Shown: positions 12,323 through 23,772 of the stretch, in pieces | Layout of the letters: each line of letters starts with the position of its first letter | Numbering within the stretch: the stretch's first letter is position 1 | Assembly (NCBI RefSeq): GCF_019112545.1 | Contig: NW_025064886.1 | Coordinates: 353,277 to 417,276, forward strand | Source: Guyanagaster necrorhizus | Lineage: Eukaryota; Basidiomycota; Agaricomycetes; Agaricales; Physalacriaceae | Direction: 5' to 3' | Length of the DNA stretch: 64,000 nt | Made by a program: the position numbers and the translations under genes | Notes under the pieces: generated by a model | The model's input: the letters and a program-made list of their open reading frames with translations, nothing else | The model's database searches: none | Told to the model about the DNA's origin: nothing

Positions 12323-13974
12323 ATGCCTGACTGGTCATCTCAGTCAGAAATTTCCCTCGATAACAATGCTTTCATTAAGCTTATGCATGCGCTACTTGGG
12401 GTATATGTGTGAGTATTGCCTCATGTCGTGGATGGCCGTGTCGCTAATCTGCATGGATGAAGTTGGGAATATTTCGTTTCTATCTCTTTCGACTGGGATT
12501 TCATGTCGGGGCGGAAGAAATTTCGTTGGCCTATGGTAAGTGGTGTGTATTTCTGTGTGCTGATCGCTGGCCTTATCCTTTCCTCAGATCTTCTACTTTC
12601 TTAACAGATATCTTCTCTTATTTGCGCTCATCGGAATGTGCGTCCGTTTCTCGTCTTCTATTTGAAACGGAGAATTCTTACCTTGGCAACAGCGCAATCG
12701 CGCTGAACATAACCAAGTAAGCACTTGACGTTGCCACCTTCCGACGTGGATGTGTTAATTGATATTACGATCCTTAAGGGAAGTCAACTGTCAGGCGTTG
12801 TATACGTTCAACCAGGTGTGTTCCATAGTTCGCTTCCTCTGACGCCACACTGATTCCTTTGACCAGTTGGCCGGTAATGCCGCCGTTGGCCTGGCCAGTA
12901 TCAACCTCAGTCTCCGAACGTGAGCAACGCTCCTCCTTACAGGGAAAAAGCTCGCTTTAACGCCTTTTCTATGCAGAATAGCGGTTTACGCCCAATCCAA
13001 ATTCATAATTGGCCTTCTGATTCTTCTTATACTCGGCCACTGGTCTTTGATACTACAAGGTACGCCCATGGGATGTACCTTGGACGCTTTCTGTGCCCTC
13101 CAATACAACTTCTTTACAGGCGTTCTTATTAAAGCGGATTGGATCCCGGAGACGGATACCTGCGCAATCACCTCGGCCAAAAATACAATTCTTGCCGCGA
13201 CTTTCATATACTCTATGGTCTTCGACTTTGTCATTCTTTCGCTGAATACGTACAAACTGGTCGGAAGAAGAGGCCCTTCTGGCGGGAGCCAATTGACGAG
13301 AATGTTGTTCTCTGATGGTCTGGTGTATTTTATCATTGCGTTAGTGGCGATCGAGCATCCTCCGCCTAATAGTCTGATGAGGCTAATAACGTTTTGTGTT
13401 TTATAGGTTCCTGTCAAACCTAATAGCGACTGTCTTCATGTGCCTCAACCTCAATGCTATTATGAGCGTCATCTTCAACGTCCCTGCCGCTATCGGAAGC
13501 ACGGTTAGCCGATCCTCGCTTGTTTTTTGATTTGCCTCGCTTATCTATTTCCCCCAGATTGTCGCGTGTCGTGCTGTGCGACGACTGAATAAATTCTACC
13601 ATCGAGGCGCTGAAGTCTAGTATGTCTGCCTGATAACTGATCGGAGTGCCTTGACTAACGGTGCCTTCGTAACAAGCGCCAGTGGGTCAGGGTCAAACTC
13701 AAATGATGCACCCCCACGCTTTCGAACAATGAACCCAGTCGCCGTAGGTGGTCGCACTGTGCGCGGTACATCGGCTATACGGACGCCACCCTCGGATCTA
13801 ACAAGCGGAGTACACGTACAGATGGAAACCTTCACCCGCACCGATAACTTCAATAACGGCAGCGTCTCTCCCACCCATGTAACCTTCCAGGAAGACTCCA
13901 CCGACAAAAGGGGAAGCGTGATCGTCGACGACTTAGAATTTGGTGACTCTGAGAGTAAGCATGAGGAACTATAA
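12323..13974 (+). CDS. Multi-spanning membrane protein, agaric conserved hypothetical (copy A)
   Basis: The gene has about ten short exons starting with MPDWSSQSEI at 12323. Exons include 12323-12408, 12463-12535 and 12588-12637, then IALNITK (to about 12718) and EVNCQALYTFNQ (about 12780-12815). After these come LAGNAAVGLASINLSLRT, a FIIGLLILLILGHW helix, and a long exon at 13123-13344. The last exon ends at 13974. All junctions are GT-AG with matching phases. The protein has roughly seven hydrophobic segments, including NRYLLLFALIG, ILAATFIYSMVFDFVIL, FSDGLVYFIIAFLSNLI and NVPAAIGSTIV. A hydrophilic Ser/Thr-rich tail with GVHVQMETF follows. The family is widespread in Agaricomycetes without an assigned function, and the topology resembles receptor-like seven-helix proteins. 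A diverged paralogue lies tail to tail at 15227-16951 with the same intron positions at the 5' end. Confidence 0.75.
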
Positions 13975-15226
13975 AAAATGTGCATCAAGGGGTGCAGGAG
14001 GAACGGAAATAGAACTGTATTGGGATCTGGAGGACATTGCTTGTAGTCAGGGCAGCCCTTCTGATAAGTAATATAAATTCGACGTTTATTTCTTGTGTTA
14101 CCGGAGGAATGCCTTAACCTGGTTCCAAGCCAACGCCTTCAGATGTAAATACAGAACAACTCACTCCGATTTCGAGGCCACTTTGAACAATGCAAAAGGT
14201 GAAACTTGCTGTAATCCCTCTTCCGCAATTTCGCATCTAGCGCTAGGCATTTTCTCAAGTTTTAGGAAGCCCCTGTCAGCTGGATGGTCCATGTGGTTTC
14301 GAATGCCGTAGGCGCTGTCGTAACTAGAAGACGCCACGGGCACCAGGTTTAATCTGTGATACGGGTCGTCGTTCTTCCATCTCCCACATCGCTGCTTCAC
14401 CGCTTCGCGGCAGCGTTCTGGCAACCGAAACTGAGATGTCAAGTAGGATTGAGAAGTAGTAAACAGGAAGAACTTTACCCAGCCGAAAGACCTATGTCAT
14501 TGATCTCGCACCGAACTTTGCACCGATGTATATGCAAAATCTTCCGTTCCTACTGGAGAGCGGTCCATTCCGTCGGCACTTATTGTACGGGACAGTGTCA
14601 AGAATTATAGAACTTTCAAGTTGAATACGAGATCACTGGCAATATAATGTTCGGCATGTATAATGAATGGATCACAAAATAAACATCATAACTTGTAGAA
14701 AAGAACGATCATGTATACACCATCATCTGAATGGAATTCACCTCATCAGATGGTTTCGAAGAGACGCGCGGGTATTAAAACTCACAGTTGTCGAAGTGTT
14801 TTCTAATTTTACAAGACTGCGTAGGGGTATACCGGGTAACATCATCTGTGAACGGAAGCGTTAACTTTAGTTACACATGATAGCCCACAGGATCACTCAC
14901 AAAAAAATACGCCTTAAAGAAGACGGCGTCCAAATGCGGAAGACACAGAGCCAGCGCCAAAGCATTCAAATCGAGTTGTATTGTGCACAATATAATTGTT
15001 CTGCCGGCTTTCTCCTTCTCCTCTCCTTCTCCTTCATTCTGGGCTCTAATTATCGATACAAGTCCCACCCAATCCCCTTCGGTAATACGTACACAAGGTT
15101 TCAGTTTTTTTGAGTTCTTCAGGCTACAGCAGAGAAGCACAGAGAGGTTTGGATTCCAGTAACGAATGCAAAACGAGCGTGGGTGCGATAACAAGAAGTG
15201 CACAAGAAATTCAAAGGCATGCCCAT
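13975..15226. other. Spacer between the convergent membrane-protein paralogues
   Basis: No recognisable gene. Short open frames on the minus strand (14161-14442, 14871-15203) show no family motif. AT-rich stretches near 14060 and 14680 could serve as 3'-end signals for the two converging genes. Confidence 0.4.
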
Positions 15227-16951
15227 TTAGTATGGAGGCCTTTTAAACTCGTCGCGAATATGTTGAGCCTCTAGGTCATGATCGAACATACTGTCGGGTG
15301 ATCCTTTAATGGCATTACCCATGGCATCGTATTCAACGAAGCCTCCTGGAGATTCAAAGGTCTCCATCTGGAGGAATATCCGGATTAGAATATGTCATGA
15401 CACTCCCGTAACGATATCACCTGTACATGGACACCGTCAACAGCACTAAGGCCATTAGTGGCCACTTTCGGACGCTTCGGCGGTGCCGTTGACGCTGTCA
15501 TTGTACGGAAGGCAAGCGTTGAAGCCACGGTCGTGCTGGAAAAATATCTCAGCTGATAACCTCGTATGGCAGTGGAACCCACCCACCCCAAGAAATCTGG
15601 GCCTTCTGACGTATATTTACTTAAACGGCGAACCGCACGGCAGGCTACGATCTACTGGGGAATGAAATCAAGTGGCTATATAGACATGATAACTCACAGT
15701 TGATGCAATAGCTGCAGGAACATTGGCTATAATAGACATGACAGCATTGAGGTTGAGTAACATAAAAATCTATGGAATATTGACCATGAAGCAAGAAAAG
15801 CGGCCCAAGTAAAGACTTACTGTAGCAAGTAGATTGGCGAGGAAAGCGATCACGAAGTAGATCAAGCCGTCGCCGAAAATCAGCGTAACTAGCATAGAGC
15901 GGCCAACTCGGGCAGCGCTAGAAAGGTGGGCATCAATATGAGATACATTAATACAGACAAAGCAGTGACCTAGGAGCGCGGAAGACCAGCTTATAGCCCG
16001 TCAACATGAGAACCAAGAAATCAAAACCCATCGAGTAAATGAAAGTAACAGCCAAGATCTTGGTGTCTGTCGAAGTGATGGCACAGCCGCCCACACCGGT
16101 CCATTCAGCTTTCAAAAGTATACCTGCGAAGGCTTGAGATTGACGACGGCATAAAAGAGCTGACCCAACTGACCGTGAAGGAGCAGGGACCAGTGGCCCA
16201 TGATAATCGCGACGAGCAGGATTACAACCCAAAAGTTACGCGACCACACGGCCATTCTGTCAAATTGAAACATAAAAAGTTGGTATTTGAAACCATAAAT
16301 AACACGTACGTCCGAAGAGAAAGATTAATCGATGCAAGTCCAATCGCAGCATTCCCAAAGACCTTGACGCTGTATTAGACGCTGGTGGATGCATTATCGT
16401 GGGTATGTACCTGGTTGAATGTATACAGTGCTTGACAATCTATCGGCCTGAAAAGATATTATGATTGATGGTTGATGCAAGGGATCATAGAGCGGATATT
16501 ACTTTGTGACATTTAGTGCGACGGTGCTAAGATAACGTTGAGGTCGGTCAGGGGATAAGGAGCAGGAAACGGGATCCTCACATTCCAATAAGGGCGATGA
16601 GGAGGAAGTAACGGTTCAAAAAGTAGAAGATCTGGCCACTATGAGCGATCCACGGACCTGCGAGTAGCCCGACCACGTACCAAGGGCCACCGAAACGGCT
16701 TTTTGCCCGAGATGAACTGCCAGTCGAACGGCAGAGACGTGAACCACTCCCATCTGCAAGAATACGCGTCAACATGAAGTTCGAGGACGCATATATGCAT
16801 GAACGCACATGTAGACGCCCAATAGTGTATGCATGAAGCGTGAAAAGGCCACTGGAATGCAATGAGTGACTCGAAAAGCACCGTCAGATCTGCAACGGAG
16901 TGACGTACCACCGTCATTGGTGACTTCTTCAGAGGATTTCCAGCTAACCAT
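15227..16951 (-). CDS. Multi-spanning membrane protein, agaric conserved hypothetical (copy B)
   Basis: This is a paralogue of the gene at 12323-13974. The start is at 16951 (MVSWKSSEEVTNDG). The exon order is then VAFSRFMHTLLGVY, WEWFTSLPFDWQFISG, and FYFLNRYFLLIALIG, through the middle helices including TKILAVTFIYSMGFDFLVLML. Further exons lead to the tail SSTTVASTLAFRTMT and GVHVQMETFESPGG, with a stop at 15227-15229. Three early introns interrupt the protein at the same places as in copy A (after GVY, after RWP, after LIG), which shows common descent. The C-terminal tail differs in length and composition. The function is unknown. I infer an old inverted duplication, because protein identity is high only in the helices and introns have diverged. 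Confidence 0.72.
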
Positions 16952-17879
16952 GGTAGATCCAGATTAGAGACGGGGTGGTGAAGGGAGGAGGGCAGGAGGG
17001 ATGGGCAAGGGTAAGAAGGGAAGGGGACGACAAGGGTAGCGCAACGGACGAAGCCAAGATGGGGGGGTCCTTATAAAACCTTTGTGAGCGGACATTACAC
17101 GACCTGCCATCGGATGCCACACTTCTTCCTGAGAAGATCGAAAATCAGCCACCCTCCCATGTCCTTCTATCCTCCGGCGCTGGCTGTTTTCCTAACATTT
17201 CACGGCTGGAACATATGACCGAAAGCACCCTCTAATCCTCCTCGCCATACCCACGAAATCGCGTAAATCAAAGCCAGAGGCAAAACTTTTTAACTTCAAA
17301 TCGTCACGGTGTCCACCCGAAAGGGAATTTCAACAGCCACTGATTTTAACACGTACAAACTCCAGATTCAGATCCTTCGGTCCCCCATGGCCCAGAGTTT
17401 GACCGTCTGACCAATGTTCGTGTTCCCATCTTCGCTCTGACGGCAGCCTGTCTCTTTCTGCGCACCCCCCACCGATGTGGCCATGAATTCATTATCCATG
17501 TTCATATAATCTGACTGAAACGTCTAAACGAGCCGTCCTCCTACCGATTGACGATCCTTATACCCCCACCCGACATATAACTTTGAATCTATCGCAGAAC
17601 ATTACCCCCCAGGTATGATCAAGGAATTTGGTTCCCGTAAGGCCGCCTCGAGTTATTTTTGACCTTCGGGTTACCTGCCCAAGTTGATTTCGCGTCATTG
17701 TTCTTCTCCTAGCACCGGCCGGACCCCGGGACTCCCCTCATATGTTTGGTATCACGGAAGTTATGATATGGTAACAGTATGTCTACGCTGGTAACTGCTC
17801 TTGCTACCAAATCCTATCGCTTTTATTTCTTCTTCAGAGAAGAGAATCGTCAACTTGTTCTGGACTTCTGCTCTTCCAC
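16952..17879. other. Upstream region of membrane protein B, no supported gene
   Basis: This is C-rich, pyrimidine-biased sequence with no recognisable coding exon. It probably holds the promoter of the minus-strand membrane protein that starts at 16951. Confidence 0.4.
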
Positions 17880-19010
17880 TTCGCCTATTTGCTCTACGGG
17901 CTGGCTTCGATTTTGAGCCATCATTGGGCAGCACTGTCTAATCAACTCTATTTCAGCATCCTTACCCTCCTTGATGGCTCTAAGTTAACACCCACGGTCT
18001 CCGCGCCACGTTATCCTAAAGCCTCCGAATTTTGTTGGAATAGCTACGACTCAACGGAAAGACAAAGCACCGTATGGGGCCCGAGTGGAATTGGCTAAGG
18101 GCTTGGATCAGTTCGCCACACTCTTTCCAGAATCTCTCGTACCTGGTTTCATATGTAATGCGAAAACATACGTTCGGTCAACTGTAATTTACTCCCGACG
18201 TGCTGTAAAGTACTCCTTCCAGCTCTCCTTCCTCATCATGATGGTGGAGGTGGTTCTCCGCCAATACTGCCTCTGCGACTCCCTGGGCTTTTGGAAACAC
18301 CAATCAGCTCTCGTCCCTCTTACCTACGTCTTTTTCTTGGCACTGTTGCGCTTATTTGTTCAAGAGCCTGATAGTGGCAATTTGCTTTTGCAACGTATTC
18401 AGTCCTAATGATGCTCCGCTAACCCAAACGCTGCGACGTTGACTTGGTGAGAATATGATCTTCCGGTCTCGGCTTTAATTAACGACTCTGCTCGCACATG
18501 ATGAGATTAGCTGCCACTTTCGGCGGCGGCTGCTTCAACTGGTCTGCCAATGTCAACTACCTGAGGTTTCATGCGTCCCTGCACCCATCGCAGTCGTTGT
18601 GTTGTGGTTCATCGCCAGCCTTGTCGAGACCTCATTTCCTCAAACCGTCTGAGCAGTCCTGCTTGTATTAGCATATATGCAACGTGCGTTTCTTGATCTG
18701 CCACGACCTGCGCGCCTGCTGATTATTCGGTGCACCCAGGAAGAACATTTAGCGTTCTTCCTAAACGTCTGGATGACTGGACCCGGAAATGCTTGCTGCT
18801 GCAACTTCGCTCTTCTAATACTCATTCTGGTGACCTTTCGCCGTAATTATGATGATTCGAGCTGTTGCCATCGCTTTTCGATACCACACTTTACTGTTAG
18901 CGCTAATTTTACTTTCTGGCTTCGCCGGCTGTTTTTCTCCGTTGAATCCGAGGCCCGCCCTTGTTCCTTTGCCACCTGGGGGTGGTACCTAGAGTCGTCA
19001 TTCGCACCGT
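17880..19010 (+). pseudogene. Possible relic of a DUF6534-like seven-helix membrane protein
   Basis: Scattered pieces in changing frames recall the agaric DUF6534 family. RLFLGTVALIC lies near 18330-18360. FPNDAPLTQTL-like coding is near 18400, and TTLLAHDE near 18485-18505. A hydrophobic PAPIAVVVLWFIASL follows near 18575-18620. NVWMTGPG followed by a hydrophobic FALLILILVTFRRN lies near 18765-18845. The order fits the family (FP...PL, LLTHD, then V/IW-TGSA before a helix and RR). No set of GT-AG introns connects the pieces and stops interrupt them, so if the assignment is right it is a decayed copy. The match is by eye only and could be coincidence. Confidence 0.25.
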
Positions 19011-20854
19011 AATTCATCGTGATCGTGTCTCCACTTTAATATTAGCTATGAAGAAGAGACGGTTTCTCTAAGCTGTAGCTGTTATGGTTAGTCAACAGTC
19101 TATATCAACTCCACCGCCATTGTGTTCACCACGTACACCCTGAGACTCAGGTATTTACAGTCCCTGAAACAAGTTCTTATCCGCTTGTTCTGGTTACTTA
19201 GGCTTACATTGCCCATCCCTAGGAAGGATAGTGCCTACCATGAAGACTGGTTTCTCAGCAGTCAAATTTGAGCTGGACTTCTTCCCACCAAATTCTAAGC
19301 CCTATGTGTTTACTACCATAATGTCCCCGACATCACCTGGAGTGCACTTAGTAGAAAAAAGACCAACTTTTTCCGCAAAAAGGTCCGCTTTTTCAGCGTG
19401 GCGGCAAATATATTGTGGCGGCTGAGCATAGTGTCTCGGGCAGAGTGTGGACCCTGGGCGTCACCATTCCATTCATTCAAATACCTTTCGGTTGTGCGAC
19501 CATGAGACTAAAGCTCACTGTCACTTCATGTCAATGTCGCAGCTACCCTTCGCAAAAAAGTATGTATTCGTTTTTTATTTCAAACTGTCCAGCCACTGAT
19601 TGATCATGTCCGAGAATTTTGTCGCCACTTCACAGGAAATAAGCAGTTCTCATCAAGTTCCTGACACCTTCTAATTAACATGAACCGTATCAGTTTGGCT
19701 CAGTGTGAAAGTTCTATATTCAGTGTTTATTGTGATTCTCTACAAACGCTGTCTTTTCTCCTGGAGACCATCGAGGTTTCAATTCGACTGACCACTTCGC
19801 CTGTCCAAGATGTTCAACCTCTCTGGTAAAGCTGCTCACAGATAGCTGCTAGCAAAATATTATATACATTCGTTTGATAGTAGCGAACGAAACATCCTTG
19901 GGTAAACATAACAATAAGTTCTGTGTTGGCTCTGACTCTTGACTCTTGCCTGAGGAAGACACCAAGGCAGTGGCCTGCTCAAGCGGGAGTCGAATTTACT
20001 AGCCACTGTACGTGATTCGACAGTGCCCTGAGGGAAGAGTTCATCTGACCTTTTCTTTTGTGGCGCGCTTCTACTTATCCCGAGGTATCAAAATCTATAC
20101 TCCGGATCCTGAGAGGCACTGAATATTCCCTTTACAGCCTTTGGCCTCCGTGCTATCTTTCTTTTGACCCCCCGGTCCATGGCCGAGATACACGGTCTGA
20201 ACATCTTTTCCCACGTCATCCTCAATTCTTTGAAACAGGTATTCTGATAAGCGGACCCACCTTCGGCGGTAGTAGAAGCGCCTCGTTTGGATACTCATCA
20301 TCGAATATTGAGACTTTATGTATGAACTCGTCAAGAATATGCTTTTCCGTTTTGGGGCCTCATTTTCCACGACAAACTGTAATGTTATCTCAAACCATTA
20401 CCAAGATACAGCGCTTTCTCTCCAATGCGGTGTGCACTTGACCGCATCGGGGCATGGATCCACATTAGCATCTTGATCGTCTCGGTTTCTGTAGGTGATT
20501 AGCGCCGCGCTGACGCATCAGACACATCATCGACAATCTTCTACCACGGCACCGATTCTTTAATGCGGATTCCTGACGGAGTAGAAGAGTACACGAGGCA
20601 AAACTTCGCTTTTACAGTCGAACTATCTTTTGCATCAAATTCATTAGAGTGACAGCTTTACGTAGCTGTTCATCCAACAAATATAGTTAGCAGATAGACT
20701 ACTTGCATAGTAGTTTGTAGATCCAAAAAGGAAGACCTGTCTCAAAAGTAATATACAAATCCAATATTTGGGATTGAAAGAAATAATCCAAGACAATGGG
20801 TGAACAAAGCAATAGAAAGCAGAACGTGGACAATAACAATCGATAATCGAAATA
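19011..20854. other. Intergenic, no supported gene
   Basis: Frames of about 60-127 codons occur on both strands (for example 20058-20441 plus and 20095-20370 minus). None shows a family motif or joins to neighbours through plausible introns. Confidence 0.4.
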
Positions 20855-22346
20855 TCATGCATTGCAAGGTGCTCGTGAGGGTAGGGCGGCAGCAGGTCCG
20901 GGCAACATGCGGAACTGAGAAAAACATGAGATTACACGCCGAAATTTAAATCGAGAAAGGAAATACCTGAGACGGATGGTATGGATGCGACGGCATAGCA
21001 AGATAAGAATTCCTTTCTTCGAATCTGTCATCTGTTTCATCACTGACAGCGGAGGGCACAACCGGAGGCAGTGGCAGAGATAACTGCACGTTTCTGCAGC
21101 TGGAATCGGATTCGCCTCCATCGTACTCTGAAGAAGAAGAGTCTGCTTCTCGGAGCCGCAACGCGTTCGTACAAGTCATGAGGCTTGAGGGCACCCACTT
21201 CGTGCTGGTGGACGGCGGCTGCACCTGACGAGGAGTAGTGTGTGCGCCATCAGTGTTAGAGCTCATACTTGGGTGCAACAGATCGACAGTGTATTGGCCG
21301 ACTTGACTGGTCTCGTCGGCCTGGGGAAATGTACCATGGGTACGAAGATGCCGCTTGGCGTTGGAACGTACACCAAACGTCTTCGTGCAGCCTGGGTACG
21401 TACAAGGGTAAGCTGTGAAATGGCGTCAAACAACGGGCAAGAGACATCGGGAAGGCGACAGACGTCGGACGTTGTTGTGGCTGTTCATATGTGTCCGCAA
21501 CCCGCTGGGTCTGTGCTTTAGTGAGTCAATAAATCCAAGAAAATTGGGAACGACTAACCGAGGAAATTCATGGTGACAGATCTCACATTGATGCATCTTG
21601 GATTTCTTCTTCTTCTTCGCCGCGAGAAGATCAGAGGAGTCGTGTGGCGCAGGCGGATCCTGTTTTTGGGTGGAGTATTTCCCATACGACTCAGCGTACA
21701 TTGAATTCGACTGCTCTGAATCAGATGAACACCAGCTCTGCCTCACAGCAACAGTTTGCTGAGGAGGCCTAACGTCGTCCAAGTGCTCAAGGACGGGAAC
21801 AGAGAACAATCCGGTTGACCTGGGCTCGGAGCTGACAGCAGGCGAAACCGAGGGGCAGTCGAGAAATCCGCGAAGAGGAGAAGGTGCTGAGGACCTTGAA
21901 GGCGATAGACGCGAAGAAATGGCGGCAGCGCCCGACAAGTATGGATGGCCTTCCATCCAACGAGACCTCCTCGACAGCCGAACTGCGTCCTCTCTTCTGG
22001 GCAGAGACGACATCGCAGCATGAAGAGCTGCGGGGGTCATAGTGTAGCCAGGATTCTGACCATAAGTCGAAGAGTACGACGAGAGAATTCGGCCAGTACT
22101 GTCGTAGGCGCTGCAGTCGGATGATTCCTGGTGCATGTTAAAAGTCGTCGGCATAGAGTGCTGAGGGATAAGAGCTGCTACAGGAGTCGGAGCCATAAGA
22201 GTCGATGGTGACACTATATGGTATTCCGATTGACGGTGGTGATCATCGAGGATCGGATACTCTGAAAGTCCGCGAGCACTAGCAGAGTTTATATGAGGCC
22301 ACGAAATTGCCTCACTAGATGCGAATGAAGGGGACGAGGAGGACAT
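20855..22346 (-). CDS. C2H2 zinc-finger transcription factor (two fingers)
   Basis: The start at 22346 (MSSSSPSFASSEAIS) opens a long Ser/Pro/Tyr-rich, probably disordered region of about 260 residues. It ends in a lysine-rich LLAAKKKKKSK nuclear-localisation-like patch. Two fingers follow: CEICHHEFPRPSGLRTHMNSH (C-x2-C-x12-H-x3-H) and CTYPGCTKTFGVRSNAKRHL...H (C-x4-C-x12-H-x3-H). The first is split by an intron inside PR/PS near 21515-21560. A second intron joins NNVR to PYPC near 21430-21470. After the fingers comes a Ser-rich tail with an acidic EADSSSSEYDGGESDSS patch. A last intron after HPYHPSQ, with GT-AG ends, gives the terminal FRMLPGPAAALP and a stop at 20855. If that intron is retained the protein ends at 20946. 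Two-finger proteins of this kind are common in agarics. The targets are unknown. Confidence 0.85.
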
Positions 22347-23772
22347 CTAGAGCCAAAGCGTGTCGCGGGAAGGAAAGGGGACCTGATGATAAGTAACGGA
22401 AGCGTATCCTTAATAAATATAACCAGTTTCAGGACGACAACGTCAGCGGAAACATTTGATGGACCCACAAAAACACACAAACCCGTTTAGTCAGGGTCGA
22501 GACGTATTGTTGAAGAATTTGATGACAGGCTGTTCGCCGGATGCGGTGGGTGCGGGGGGATATTACGCTTGTGGATGTTGACAGCTGCTGCTCCACCTCT
22601 GTAGGCTACACATGTACACGGTCAGAAGGTTCACGATTATATCACTAGCACGCCAACAACGAGGCATTAAACAGCCCGAATACAGTTAGAAACTACAACG
22701 CAGCAGACACGACGCCGTTTGAGGAAGAAAGAAGCAGGTGGACCCCAGCAAGACCCCAAGTCAAGCTCCGTTTACCGTAAATAATAATTAGCGCCAATCA
22801 AAAGAGATGCCGATACCGATAAATTCTCTCGAGGTTTTACTCCGCCTGGCAAACCAAATCACGAATCCGAAATGGGCGAGTTGCTGTATCCCCCAATACT
22901 ATCCCCGTGGTATATAGATTATCCGGCGGCTTTTGTCTGAGTTCAAAAATATAAATCCACACTTGTAGAGACGCCCAGATGACTGAACATCTAGATATAC
23001 TCAAGATGAGAACAAGAGGCGCGCCGACCCGCCAATTCGGATCCAGCTAAATTCGCTTGGCGCCCAATAGTAAGTGTTTGTGGGAGACAGGTGATAGTTT
23101 GGCGCATGAGGGGCTGCTTCTAGATGATGAGATCAATACCGACAACAGGTATGTACCTTAGCTTACACGTACTGAAGAGATCGATTGTTCCTTGTCTCTT
23201 CTTTAAATGGTTGTGGTAGGGCCACTTTCAGACATATCTTTAGATTCTGCGCCAAGATAAATCGAGAATACAACATCAAAAAATTTCTCTGGCACACCAT
23301 TGTTAGTGCGATTGCCATACCTTGCGCCCTGGTAGGACGTTTTTATTCAAGTTGACTTTTAGAGAGTGCATGCTGACTGTTTGTTGAAGAACGTAATAGA
23401 GGTGCCTAAAAATGGAACTTGACCGGTCTGCGCCCATTTTGGGAGCCAGACAGGGGAAGAAACAATCCGGGACTTTTAAAGCATTTGAAGGCGGGCGAGG
23501 GAAGGTGTTGAACAGCATGTTGTTGTCTAGTGTATAAATGCATGAGATGAATTAATAAATGCACAGAAATGATGTGTAAGGAATCCAAAATAGTATACAA
23601 ACTGAAATGAAGGCACCTAAAGTGCATGCATCAAGGAGAATGAACGCAGTACGACGCAAGGTATATAACTCACCCACCATCGAATCACACACTGACGGGC
23701 GCCACGATTCAGACACAACTTTTGTGTTCCCACATTAGCGCCCTTCTTGCGATCACCACAGGAAAACTGAAC
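22347..23772. other. Intergenic between the zinc-finger gene and EXO1, no supported gene
   Basis: This holds the upstream region of the minus-strand zinc-finger gene and the downstream side of EXO1. A canonical GTAAGT directly at the EXO1 stop suggests a spliced 3' end may reach into about 23650-23770. No other gene is visible. Confidence 0.4.
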
